From NCBI RefSeq assembly GCF_003569005.1, contig NZ_BCUR01000004.1, positions 2,621,633 through 2,685,632 of the forward strand: a DNA stretch of 64,000 nucleotides, given 5' to 3'. Position numbers and translations under genes: made by a program. The notes beneath the pieces were generated by a model. That model worked only from the letters and a program-made list of their open reading frames with translations, ran no database searches and had not been told where the DNA came from. Every line of letters begins with the position of its first letter. Position 1 is the first letter of the stretch. The DNA comes from Vibrio superstes. Its GTDB lineage: Bacteria; Pseudomonadota; Gammaproteobacteria; Enterobacterales; Vibrionaceae. Shown in pieces: positions 16,175-24,021 of this stretch.

Positions 16175-17476
16175 TTAAGCTTGGCCTTTAACTTCTTTAA
16201 GACCGTTGAACGGTGCACGCTCACCTAGAGCTTCTTCGATGCGAAGAAGTTGGTTGTACTTAGCAACACGGTCAGAACGGCTCATAGAACCAGTCTTGAT
16301 TTGACCTGCAGCAGTACCAACCGCTAGATCAGCGATAGTTGCATCTTCAGTTTCGCCAGAACGGTGAGAGATAACTGCAGTGAAGCCAGCATCTTTAGCC
16401 ATCTTGATTGCAGCTAGAGTCTCTGAAAGTGAACCGATTTGGTTGAACTTGATAAGGATAGAGTTAGTGATACCTTCTTTGATACCGCGCTCTAGGATCT
16501 TAGTGTTTGTAACGAATAGATCGTCACCTACTAGTTGAAGCTTGTCACCTAGTAGTTCAGTTTGGTGCTTGAAGCCATCCCAATCTGATTCGTCAAGACC
16601 GTCTTCGATAGATACGATTGGGTATTGGTTAGCAAGGTCTTGTAGGTAGAAGTTAAATTCTTCAGAAGTGAAGATTTTGCCTTCGCCTTTCATGTTGTAC
16701 TTGCCAGTTTCTTTGTCGAAGAACTCAGAAGCAGCACAGTCCATAGCAAGAGTAACGTCTTTACCTAGTACGTAACCAGCAGCTTCTACAGCTTCTTGGA
16801 TAGCAGCTAGAGCAGCAGCGTTAGACTCAAGGTTAGGAGCGAAGCCACCTTCATCACCAACTGCAGTGCTTAGGCCTTTTGCCTTAAGAACTTTAGCTAG
16901 GTTGTGGAATACTTCAGCGCCGATACGTAGAGCTTCTTTAAGAGTTTTAGCGCCAACTGGTTGGATCATGAACTCTTGGATGTCAACGTTGTTATCAGCG
17001 TGCTCGCCACCGTTGATGATGTTCATCATTGGTAGAGGCATAGAGAATTGACCTGGAGTGCCGTTTAGCTCAGCGATGTGCTCAAAAAGAGGCATGCCTT
17101 TAGCTGCAGCAGCTGCTTTTGCGTTAGCAAGAGAAACAGCAAGGATTGCGTTAGCACCGAACTTAGACTTGTTTTCAGTACCGTCTAGGTCGATCATCAC
17201 TTGGTCGATAGCAGCTTGGTCTTTAGCGTCTTTGCCAGCTAGAGCAGTAGCGATTTCGCCGTTTACAGCGTCAACAGCTTTAAGAACACCTTTACCTAGG
17301 AAACGTGCTTTGTCGCCGTCACGTAGCTCAAGAGCTTCGCGAGAACCAGTAGATGCGCCAGATGGCGCAGCAGCCATACCTACGAAACCGCCTTCTAGGT
17401 GTACTTCAGCTTCTACAGTTGGGTTACCACGTGAGTCGATAATTTCACGACCTAGAACTTTAACGATCTTAGACAT
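16175..17476 (-). CDS. eno: enolase
   Basis: A 433-aa glycolytic enzyme that interconverts 2-phosphoglycerate and phosphoenolpyruvate, and in enterobacteria is part of the RNA degradosome. Signature SILIKFNQIGSLSETL, catalytic-loop GASTG, and SHRSGETEDATIADLAVG near the C terminus. AGAGGAAA precedes the ATG. It follows pyrG on the same strand with a hairpin between them, an arrangement shared with E. coli. Confidence 0.98.
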   Translation of the reverse strand: MSKIVKVLGREIIDSRGNPTVEAEVHLEGGFVGMAAAPSGASTGSREALELRDGDKARFLGKGVLKAVDAVNGEIATALAGKDAKDQAAIDQVMIDLDGTENKSKFGANAILAVSLANAKAAAAAKGMPLFEHIAELNGTPGQFSMPLPMMNIINGGEHADNNVDIQEFMIQPVGAKTLKEALRIGAEVFHNLAKVLKAKGLSTAVGDEGGFAPNLESNAAALAAIQEAVEAAGYVLGKDVTLAMDCAASEFFDKETGKYNMKGEGKIFTSEEFNFYLQDLANQYPIVSIEDGLDESDWDGFKHQTELLGDKLQLVGDDLFVTNTKILERGIKEGITNSILIKFNQIGSLSETLAAIKMAKDAGFTAVISHRSGETEDATIADLAVGTAAGQIKTGSMSRSDRVAKYNQLLRIEEALGERAPFNGLKEVKGQA

Positions 17477-17515
17477 TAAATGTTTCCTCTTATAATCAAA
17501 AAAATGTCAATTTTA

Positions 17516-17547
17516 AGGGGTGCTATACATCTCCGCTCAACACCCCT
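17516..17547 (-). terminator. hairpin between pyrG and eno
   Basis: A 7-bp stem (AGGGGTG with CACCCCT) around an 18-nt loop, followed on the minus strand by TAAAATTGACATTTTTTT. It could be a weak terminator or attenuator between pyrG and eno. The TTGACA after it lacks a well-spaced -10, so I do not call a promoter. Confidence 0.4.
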
Positions 17548-17555
17548 GCATTCCT

Positions 17556-19196
17556 TTACTTGTCGAATTCACCGCGTTGGAATTGACCAGCCGCTTTAAC
17601 GAAACCAGCGAATAATGGGTGCCCATCACGTGGTGTCGATGTGAATTCTGGGTGGAACTGAGCCGCCACGAACCAAGGGTGCGCAGGATTCTCGATAACT
17701 TCCACCAATTTTTTGTCTGCTGATAGACCTGATACTTTAAGACCAGCTTTCTCGATCAACGGACGTAAATTGTTGTTCACCTCATAACGGTGACGGTGAC
17801 GTTCGTGGATCTTAGCGCTGCCATAGAGTTCATGAGCTTTAGTGCCCTTCTCTAGGTGACATAGCTGAGAACCAAGGCGCATTGTACCACCAAGGTCAGA
17901 GGTTTCGGTACGCTCTTCAACGTTACCTTCTTTATCAACCCATTCGGTAATCAAGCCTACCACAGGGTTTGGTGTTTCTTTGTTAAATTCTGTTGAATGC
18001 GCATCAGCGAGGTTAGCAACATTTCGCGCGAATTCAATCAGCGCTACTTGCATACCAAGACAAATGCCTAGGTACGGGATCTTGTTCTCACGAGCGTATT
18101 GTGCAGCACGAATCTTACCTTCAACACCACGGTCGCCGAAGCCACCTGGTACTAGAATTGCGTCTAAACCAGCAAGTGCTTCTTCGCCCTTGCTCTCAAC
18201 ATCTTGAGAGTCCACATACTTAATGTGGACGTTGAGGCGATTTTTCAACCCTGCATGCTTCAATGCTTCGTTCACAGACTTATAAGCATCTGGTAGTTCG
18301 ATGTATTTACCGACCATACCGATGACCACTTCACCTGTTGGGTTTGCTTCTTCGTAGATTACTTGTTCCCACTCAGACAAGTCTGCTTCTGGCGCATTAA
18401 TGCCGAAGCGAGTACAAACTAGATCGTCGAGACCTTGTGACTTGATAAGCTGAGGAATCTTGTAGATAGAATCTACATCTTTCATTGAGATAACTGCTTT
18501 CTCTTGTACGTTACAGAACAAAGCAATTTTCTTGCGCTCGTTTGCAGGAACCATACGGTCACTACGACAAACAAGGATATCTGGTTGGATACCAATCGAA
18601 AGCAACTCTTTAACTGAGTGCTGTGTTGGTTTTGTTTTCACTTCGCCCGCTGCCGCTAGGTAAGGTACCAGCGTTAGGTGCATGAACATAGCGCGTTCAC
18701 GGCCTAGCTCAACAGCTAGCTGACGAATCGCTTCCATAAATGGTAGTGATTCGATATCGCCCACGGTGCCACCGACTTCAACGATCGCTACATCATGGCC
18801 TTCAGAACCCGCAATTACACGGTCTTTGATAGCATTAGTGATGTGAGGGATAACCTGAATGGTAGCGCCTAGGTAGTCGCCACGACGCTCTGCTGCTAGA
18901 ACGTCTGAATAAACACGACCCGCTGTAAAGTTGTTACGCTTAGTCATCTTGGTGCGAATGAATCGCTCATAGTGACCAAGGTCAAGGTCAGTTTCAGCGC
19001 CATCTTCCGTGACAAACACTTCACCATGCTGAGTTGGGCTCATTGTACCCGGATCAACGTTGATGTAAGGGTCAAGCTTCATCATGGTCACTTTAAGACC
19101 ACGAGCTTCTAAAATAGCCGCAAGAGATGCTGCTGCAATACCTTTACCGAGTGAGGAAACAACCCCGCCAGTAACAAAAATGTAATTTGTCGTCAT
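17556..19196 (-). CDS. pyrG: CTP synthase
   Basis: A 546-aa enzyme that aminates UTP to CTP with glutamine. N-terminal synthetase domain with GGVVSSLGKGIAAASLAA; C-terminal class I glutamine amidotransferase domain with the nucleophile in GICLGMQ and the His-Glu pair in FHPEFTS. The window places it between mazG and eno, as in E. coli. AGGT precedes the ATG. Confidence 0.98.
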   Translation of the reverse strand: MTTNYIFVTGGVVSSLGKGIAAASLAAILEARGLKVTMMKLDPYINVDPGTMSPTQHGEVFVTEDGAETDLDLGHYERFIRTKMTKRNNFTAGRVYSDVLAAERRGDYLGATIQVIPHITNAIKDRVIAGSEGHDVAIVEVGGTVGDIESLPFMEAIRQLAVELGRERAMFMHLTLVPYLAAAGEVKTKPTQHSVKELLSIGIQPDILVCRSDRMVPANERKKIALFCNVQEKAVISMKDVDSIYKIPQLIKSQGLDDLVCTRFGINAPEADLSEWEQVIYEEANPTGEVVIGMVGKYIELPDAYKSVNEALKHAGLKNRLNVHIKYVDSQDVESKGEEALAGLDAILVPGGFGDRGVEGKIRAAQYARENKIPYLGICLGMQVALIEFARNVANLADAHSTEFNKETPNPVVGLITEWVDKEGNVEERTETSDLGGTMRLGSQLCHLEKGTKAHELYGSAKIHERHRHRYEVNNNLRPLIEKAGLKVSGLSADKKLVEVIENPAHPWFVAAQFHPEFTSTPRDGHPLFAGFVKAAGQFQRGEFDK

Positions 19197-19348
19197 GTTT
19201 AACCTGAAATTGGTTGAATGAGGGAAATGGATATCTTCTGGACGGGATGCAAATATACCAGAAGCCCTTTATCGCCACAACGTGAAACTTATCACAGGCA
19301 TTTTTTTTATTTTTTGCTTCAAATCAATTCAATCTTCTAAAGCCAATT

Positions 19349-20152
19349 TTACTTCCGCTCATCTTGTTTTACTAAATCCCACAAAGAATCAAGATACTCA
19401 AGGTCACAATCATCTAGGTTGCGACCTTGCTCTTGAACCTTTTTCTCTACTGCTCTAAAGCGTCTTTCAAATTTGTTATTTGCCTTACCCAGCGCAACCT
19501 CTGGGTTGCAATTTAGGTGCCTAACCAGGTTCACTGTAGCGAACAAAAGATCGCCCAATTCATCCTCAACTTTCTCTTTTACAACAGTCACTTGCAAGGC
19601 TTCATCGAGCACCTCTTGCACCTCTTCATGCACCTTATCTACCACGGGTCCAATGGTGTCCCAATCAAAGCCATGTTTAGCACAGCGTTTTTGAATCTTG
19701 TTGGCACGACTGAGTGCAGGCAAAGACTTAGGTACAGAGTCTAGAATACTTTTTTCAACATTGCCTGAACGAGCTTTCTCTTTCTCTTTTTCTGCTTCCC
19801 AGTTGTCATTTATTTCTTGCTCATCGGCAAACTTCTCGTCAGAAAAAACATGTGGATGACGGCGCACAAGTTTTTCATTGAGCACTTCTAGCACATCTTC
19901 AAAATCAAACAGTTGCTGTTCTTTTGCCATTTGTGAGTAGAAAATCACTTGAAACAGTAGATCACCCAGCTCTTCTTTTAGATTATCCCAATCTTGATTT
20001 TGAATGGCGTCTACCACTTCATAAGTTTCTTCAATGGTATGGGGAACAATAGTGTCAAAGCTCTGCTTTTTGTCCCATGGGCAACCCTGCTCAGGGTCAC
20101 GGAGCGTGGCCATTATGGATAGCAATTGTTCGATGGAGTTTGAAGCTGACAT
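19349..20152 (-). CDS. mazG: nucleoside triphosphate pyrophosphohydrolase MazG
   Basis: A 267-aa enzyme with two MazG repeats that hydrolyses nucleoside triphosphates to monophosphates. The first repeat holds DPEQGCPWDKKQSF and EETYEVVDAI; the second EVQEVLDEAL and ELGDLLFATVNLVRH. In E. coli MazG lowers (p)ppGpp-linked toxicity. Here it lies just downstream of relA but without a mazEF module. GGAAA precedes the ATG by 6 bp. Confidence 0.95.
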   Translation of the reverse strand: MSASNSIEQLLSIMATLRDPEQGCPWDKKQSFDTIVPHTIEETYEVVDAIQNQDWDNLKEELGDLLFQVIFYSQMAKEQQLFDFEDVLEVLNEKLVRRHPHVFSDEKFADEQEINDNWEAEKEKEKARSGNVEKSILDSVPKSLPALSRANKIQKRCAKHGFDWDTIGPVVDKVHEEVQEVLDEALQVTVVKEKVEDELGDLLFATVNLVRHLNCNPEVALGKANNKFERRFRAVEKKVQEQGRNLDDCDLEYLDSLWDLVKQDERK

Positions 20153-20180
20153 AATATTTCCAATTCACATTCAAAAAAGA

Positions 20181-20200
20181 AAGCCCCTTTTCAGGGGCTT
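20181..20200 (-). terminator. Rho-independent terminator of relA
   Basis: An 8-bp perfect stem (AAGCCCCT with AGGGGCTT) and 4-nt loop, followed on the minus strand by TTCTTTTTTG. It lies right after the relA stop codon and before mazG. Confidence 0.85.
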
Positions 20201-20210
20201 GTTAGATGGG

Positions 20211-22433
20211 TTAGCCAAGACGTTTGACGGATATAACGTCTTTGATCTGCTCGATTCGAGATTGAACCCGAGAACTAATTTCCACACTGTTCACTTGAAC
20301 ATCGAGATCCATAATCGACATTTGGCGCTTATGGTCGGTGCGTGAACGCATACTCGCTACCTTGAGCTTTTCGTTAGTGATCAAGGTAGTAATGTCTTTT
20401 AACAGTCCTGTGCGCTCTAGCGCTTCCACTCTCAAGGTCAGAATAAACGAGCCGACAAAACCACTTCCCCATACCGTATCTATGATTCGTTCCGGGGCAT
20501 GATGCCTTAGCTCGTTGAGTTGGTCACAATCACTGCGGTGCACTGAGATGCCACGACCTTGTGTAATGTAACCACTGATTCGGTCACCCGGTATCGGCTG
20601 ACAACAGCGCGCCAAGTGGGTCATGAGATTATCAACCCCTTCAACCACCACTGCGTCTTTGTGTGGCTTGCTCTCAATCGGCGCTGTCGAGTCTACACTC
20701 TTGAGCTTTTCAAGGGCTTGCTTATCTTCTTCTTCCGCTGTTGGCTTGTTGACTAGGGCATTGATGTGATTAACCACTTGGTTAATGCGCAAGTCACCAC
20801 TACCGATCCCAGCGTACAACTCATCAGCTGAATTGACGTTAAAGCGTTTTAAGGCGTAAAGATCCGCATCTTTCAGATTTGCGCCAATCTTAGCCAGTTC
20901 AACCTCTAGGATCTCTTTACCCGCATCAATATTTTTCTCTCGGCTCTGTTTTCTAAACCAAGCATTTATCTTGGCGCGAGCACGGCTTGAGTGAACAAAA
21001 CCTAATGATGGGTTTAGCCAATCTCGAGAGGGATTTGGCTCTTTTTGAGTAATGATCTCAACCTGATCGCCCATTTCCAATTGATGAGTAAACGGTACGA
21101 TTCTTCCTGCTACTTTAGCGCCAATACAACGGTGCCCTACCTCAGAGTGAATGTGGTAAGCAAAATCGAGAGGCGTCGCTCCCATCGGCAGGTCGACTAC
21201 ATCACCACGAGGGGTAAAGGCATAAACGCGATCATCAAACACTTGAGATCGCAGTTCATCCAACATCTCACCGGAGTCCGACATCTCTTCTTGCCAATCA
21301 AGCAGTTTACGTAGCCAAGTAATCTTCTCATCGTAGCCACTGCGTCCACCTGAGCTGCCCTCTTTGTATTTCCAGTGGGCCGCCACACCAAGCTCTGAGT
21401 CTTCATGCATTTGCTTGGTACGGATTTGAATCTCTATGGTTTTGCCTTCAGGCCCAAGCACAACGGTATGAATAGATTGATAGCCGTTAGGTTTTGGGTT
21501 CGCGACATAGTCATCGAACTCACTAGGAAGGTGCTTATACTTGGTGTGTACGATACCGAGGGCGCCGTAACAATCTTGCAGTTGGTCAGCAATAATTCGC
21601 ACGGCACGCACATCAAAAAGCTCATCAAAGGCGAGCTTTTTCTTCTGCATCTTACGCCAGATACTAAAGATGTGTTTCGGACGACCGCTCACCTCAGCAT
21701 TGATATTGGTGCGCTTCATTTCTGATTCGAGATCATCAACAAATTCAGTGATATAGCACTCGCGGTCAATGCGTCGCTCAGCTAATTGCTTGGCAATTTT
21801 TTTATAGGTAGTCGGGTTTTGATAGCGAAACGCGTAGTCTTCGATTTCCCATTTAAGCTGACCAATACCCAGGCGATTAGCAAGCGGTGCATAAATGTTG
21901 GCACACTCTTTCGCAACGGCTTGGCGTACTTCATCTGGAGCGTTTTTCACTTCACGCAAATTACAGATACGTTCGGCGAGCTTGATGATGACACAGCGAA
22001 AATCATCCACCATGGCCAGCAACATGCGTCTAACGTTATCAATCTGGGAGGAAGCACTACTGCTCTCTAAAGAGGCGTTTAGTTGACCAATGGCGGCCAT
22101 CTCTTCAACGCCCTCGATCAATTTCATGATCTCTTGGCCGTAACGCTCTTTAAGTTCTTCGGTGTCAAATAAGCCGCTGGAGACAACTGGGAATAATTGA
22201 GCTGCAAGCAGGGTTGCTCTATCCATAGATAGAGTGATCAATATTTCGATCATCTCACGCCCACGCCACAGCAATAACTCCTTTTGCTCATGACTTGCTA
22301 GCATCTCTTCACAATCGATGTACAGCTTACGCAGCTTATTCTCGGTTTTTTGCCCTTGTTTTAGACTGTCTATCCAGACATCAAGGTTAAACTCTTCATC
22401 CTTTTTTATGTGCGCACTGCGTACCGCAACCAT
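20211..22433 (-). CDS. relA: GTP pyrophosphokinase RelA, (p)ppGpp synthetase
   Basis: A 740-aa ribosome-associated enzyme that makes (p)ppGpp when uncharged tRNA enters the A site. The N-terminal hydrolase-like domain lacks the intact HD site, as usual for RelA. The synthetase domain carries GYQSIHTVV and IQIRTKQMHEDSELGVAAHWKYKE; a TGS domain follows (VYAFTPRGDVVDLPMGATPLDFAYHIH, about residues 400-430), then the zinc-finger region with LARCCQPIPGD and a C-terminal ACT domain. AGGGA lies 7 bp before the ATG. Confidence 0.97.
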   Translation of the reverse strand: MVAVRSAHIKKDEEFNLDVWIDSLKQGQKTENKLRKLYIDCEEMLASHEQKELLLWRGREMIEILITLSMDRATLLAAQLFPVVSSGLFDTEELKERYGQEIMKLIEGVEEMAAIGQLNASLESSSASSQIDNVRRMLLAMVDDFRCVIIKLAERICNLREVKNAPDEVRQAVAKECANIYAPLANRLGIGQLKWEIEDYAFRYQNPTTYKKIAKQLAERRIDRECYITEFVDDLESEMKRTNINAEVSGRPKHIFSIWRKMQKKKLAFDELFDVRAVRIIADQLQDCYGALGIVHTKYKHLPSEFDDYVANPKPNGYQSIHTVVLGPEGKTIEIQIRTKQMHEDSELGVAAHWKYKEGSSGGRSGYDEKITWLRKLLDWQEEMSDSGEMLDELRSQVFDDRVYAFTPRGDVVDLPMGATPLDFAYHIHSEVGHRCIGAKVAGRIVPFTHQLEMGDQVEIITQKEPNPSRDWLNPSLGFVHSSRARAKINAWFRKQSREKNIDAGKEILEVELAKIGANLKDADLYALKRFNVNSADELYAGIGSGDLRINQVVNHINALVNKPTAEEEDKQALEKLKSVDSTAPIESKPHKDAVVVEGVDNLMTHLARCCQPIPGDRISGYITQGRGISVHRSDCDQLNELRHHAPERIIDTVWGSGFVGSFILTLRVEALERTGLLKDITTLITNEKLKVASMRSRTDHKRQMSIMDLDVQVNSVEISSRVQSRIEQIKDVISVKRLG

Positions 22434-22532
22434 ATTTCGTCCCTAAATAACTATGATTCTACTCTCGTACATTTCTTGCAACAGTATACCCCTAGGGCGA
22501 TTCAGCTGTTTAGCAAAATTTGGAAATTTGCG

Positions 22533-23846
22533 TTATTTCTCAAATAACACCATGGATTCTAGGTGCCCCGTATGCGGGAACATATCTAAAATTCTCATTT
22601 TCACCACCTTGTAGCCTTGCTCAAGCAAGGATTCACTATCACGAGCTAGAGTCGCTGGGTTACAAGACACATACACGATGCGCGAAGCTTCAAATGAAGA
22701 GAGCTTTTCCACTACACCCGCGGCGCCAGCTCTGGCAGGGTCCAAAAGGATTTTGTCAAAGCGCTCACTTGCCCAGCTTTCTTTCCCGGTAAGCTCTGCA
22801 AGGTTAGCTTGATAAAACTCAGCCGTATCTATGCCCAGCGTCTTCGCATTATCACTCGCTCTACAGACCATTTCATCGACCCCTTCAATACCAACTACCG
22901 CTTTTGCTTTAGCACTGAGTGGGAACGTAAAGTTACCAACGCCACTGAACAGATCCAGCACTCTTTCATTCTCGTTCACATCAAGCCATTCAATAGCTTT
23001 AGATACCATCTGCTGATTCACAGAGCGATTAACCTGAATAAAATCGGTAGGCAAGAAATCCAACTCAAAACCAGTCTCATTGCACCTAGGTGATTCGCCG
23101 CACAGTTTTTTTGGCTTGCTCTGTCCCTCGTGAAGATACAAGGTAAGGTTATTCTGCTGAGCAAAATCTAGAACCGCTTTACTGTCTTTCGCTCTTAATT
23201 CAGCACTAGTTCGAAGTAAGATAACCTTAGTATTGTCCGCTTCTACCAGTTCTAAGTGACCGAGAATCTTAGGTTGGGATAACCCTTCTAGGAGAGTCTT
23301 CATTTCAGGAAATAGACCAGCTAGTGAATCGGCTAGCACAGGGCACTGACTAACAGTCACTATATTTTTGCTCTGCCCTTCTCTGAAGCCAAAATTCAAT
23401 TTGTTCTTTTTAGTATCCCACAGCAGGCTAATACGAGCTCTACGACGATAGCTTCTACTATTACCCACTATCGGCGCTTCTAATTCTTGTTGCGGTGCGA
23501 CCTTAGACATCACCTTAGAGAAGGCCTGTTGCTTCACCTCTAACTGCTGCTCGTATGGCATATGTTGCAAGGTACATCCACCGCATTGCTGAAAGTGCGG
23601 GCAAAATGCAGTCACACGTTCATCACTGGCCTTTAATACTTTGATTAATTTAGCCTTTATGAATTTCGCTTTGCTCTCTACAGGCTGACATACCACTTCT
23701 TCGCCCACCAAGGCTCCAGAAATGAACACTGGCTTTCCTTGGGAGTAGGCCATCCCTGCACCCTGAAAGTCGTATTTTTCGATGGTCAGACTCAAGTGCT
23801 TGTGGGTACGGTTGTTATTTTTTTGCGGTTTATAAAAGTTAGCCAT
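22533..23846 (-). CDS. rlmD: 23S rRNA (uracil(1939)-C5)-methyltransferase RlmD
   Basis: A 437-aa Fe-S methyltransferase that makes m5U1939 in 23S rRNA. N-terminal TRAM domain; iron-sulfur cysteines in CPHFQQCGGCTLQ, plus one later Cys in the QCPVLADSL segment; catalytic domain with DLFSGVGNFTFPL, DPARAGA and the nucleophile in YVSCNPATLARD. It is upstream of relA on the same strand and divergent from barA, as in E. coli. Confidence 0.95.
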   Translation of the reverse strand: MANFYKPQKNNNRTHKHLSLTIEKYDFQGAGMAYSQGKPVFISGALVGEEVVCQPVESKAKFIKAKLIKVLKASDERVTAFCPHFQQCGGCTLQHMPYEQQLEVKQQAFSKVMSKVAPQQELEAPIVGNSRSYRRRARISLLWDTKKNKLNFGFREGQSKNIVTVSQCPVLADSLAGLFPEMKTLLEGLSQPKILGHLELVEADNTKVILLRTSAELRAKDSKAVLDFAQQNNLTLYLHEGQSKPKKLCGESPRCNETGFELDFLPTDFIQVNRSVNQQMVSKAIEWLDVNENERVLDLFSGVGNFTFPLSAKAKAVVGIEGVDEMVCRASDNAKTLGIDTAEFYQANLAELTGKESWASERFDKILLDPARAGAAGVVEKLSSFEASRIVYVSCNPATLARDSESLLEQGYKVVKMRILDMFPHTGHLESMVLFEK

Positions 23847-23973
23847 AGAGGTGTGCCTAGTAAGTTTTAACGGTCATGCATCAAGCTTTTGACTGAGTTT
23901 TCAGTCTGACAGAGTTCTTGGGAAGCAATTTTAATTTCAATGATTTAGACTTAGGTTCAAGTTTAGGAAACTC

Positions 23974-23997
23974 AAAAGCCTTTGAAGGCTTATTTTT
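23974..23997 (+). terminator. terminator-like hairpin in the barA leader
   Basis: The palindrome AAGCCTTTGAAGGCTT (6-bp stem and TTGA loop) is followed on the plus strand by ATTTTTT. It ends only 25 bp before the barA ATG, so if barA is transcribed from upstream this would act as an attenuator; alternatively it ends a short leader RNA. No promoter was convincing in the 170-bp gap. Confidence 0.45.
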
Positions 23998-24021
23998 TCA
24001 CATCCGGCACATTAATAAAAC

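Noticed and set aside
17494..17515. TTGACA upstream of eno as a promoter
   Set aside because: The nearest TATAAG is only about 10 bp downstream; spacing is not functional.
21405..21725. 106-codon plus-strand frame inside relA
   Set aside because: Antisense to the conserved synthetase domain; no ribosome-binding site or family likeness.
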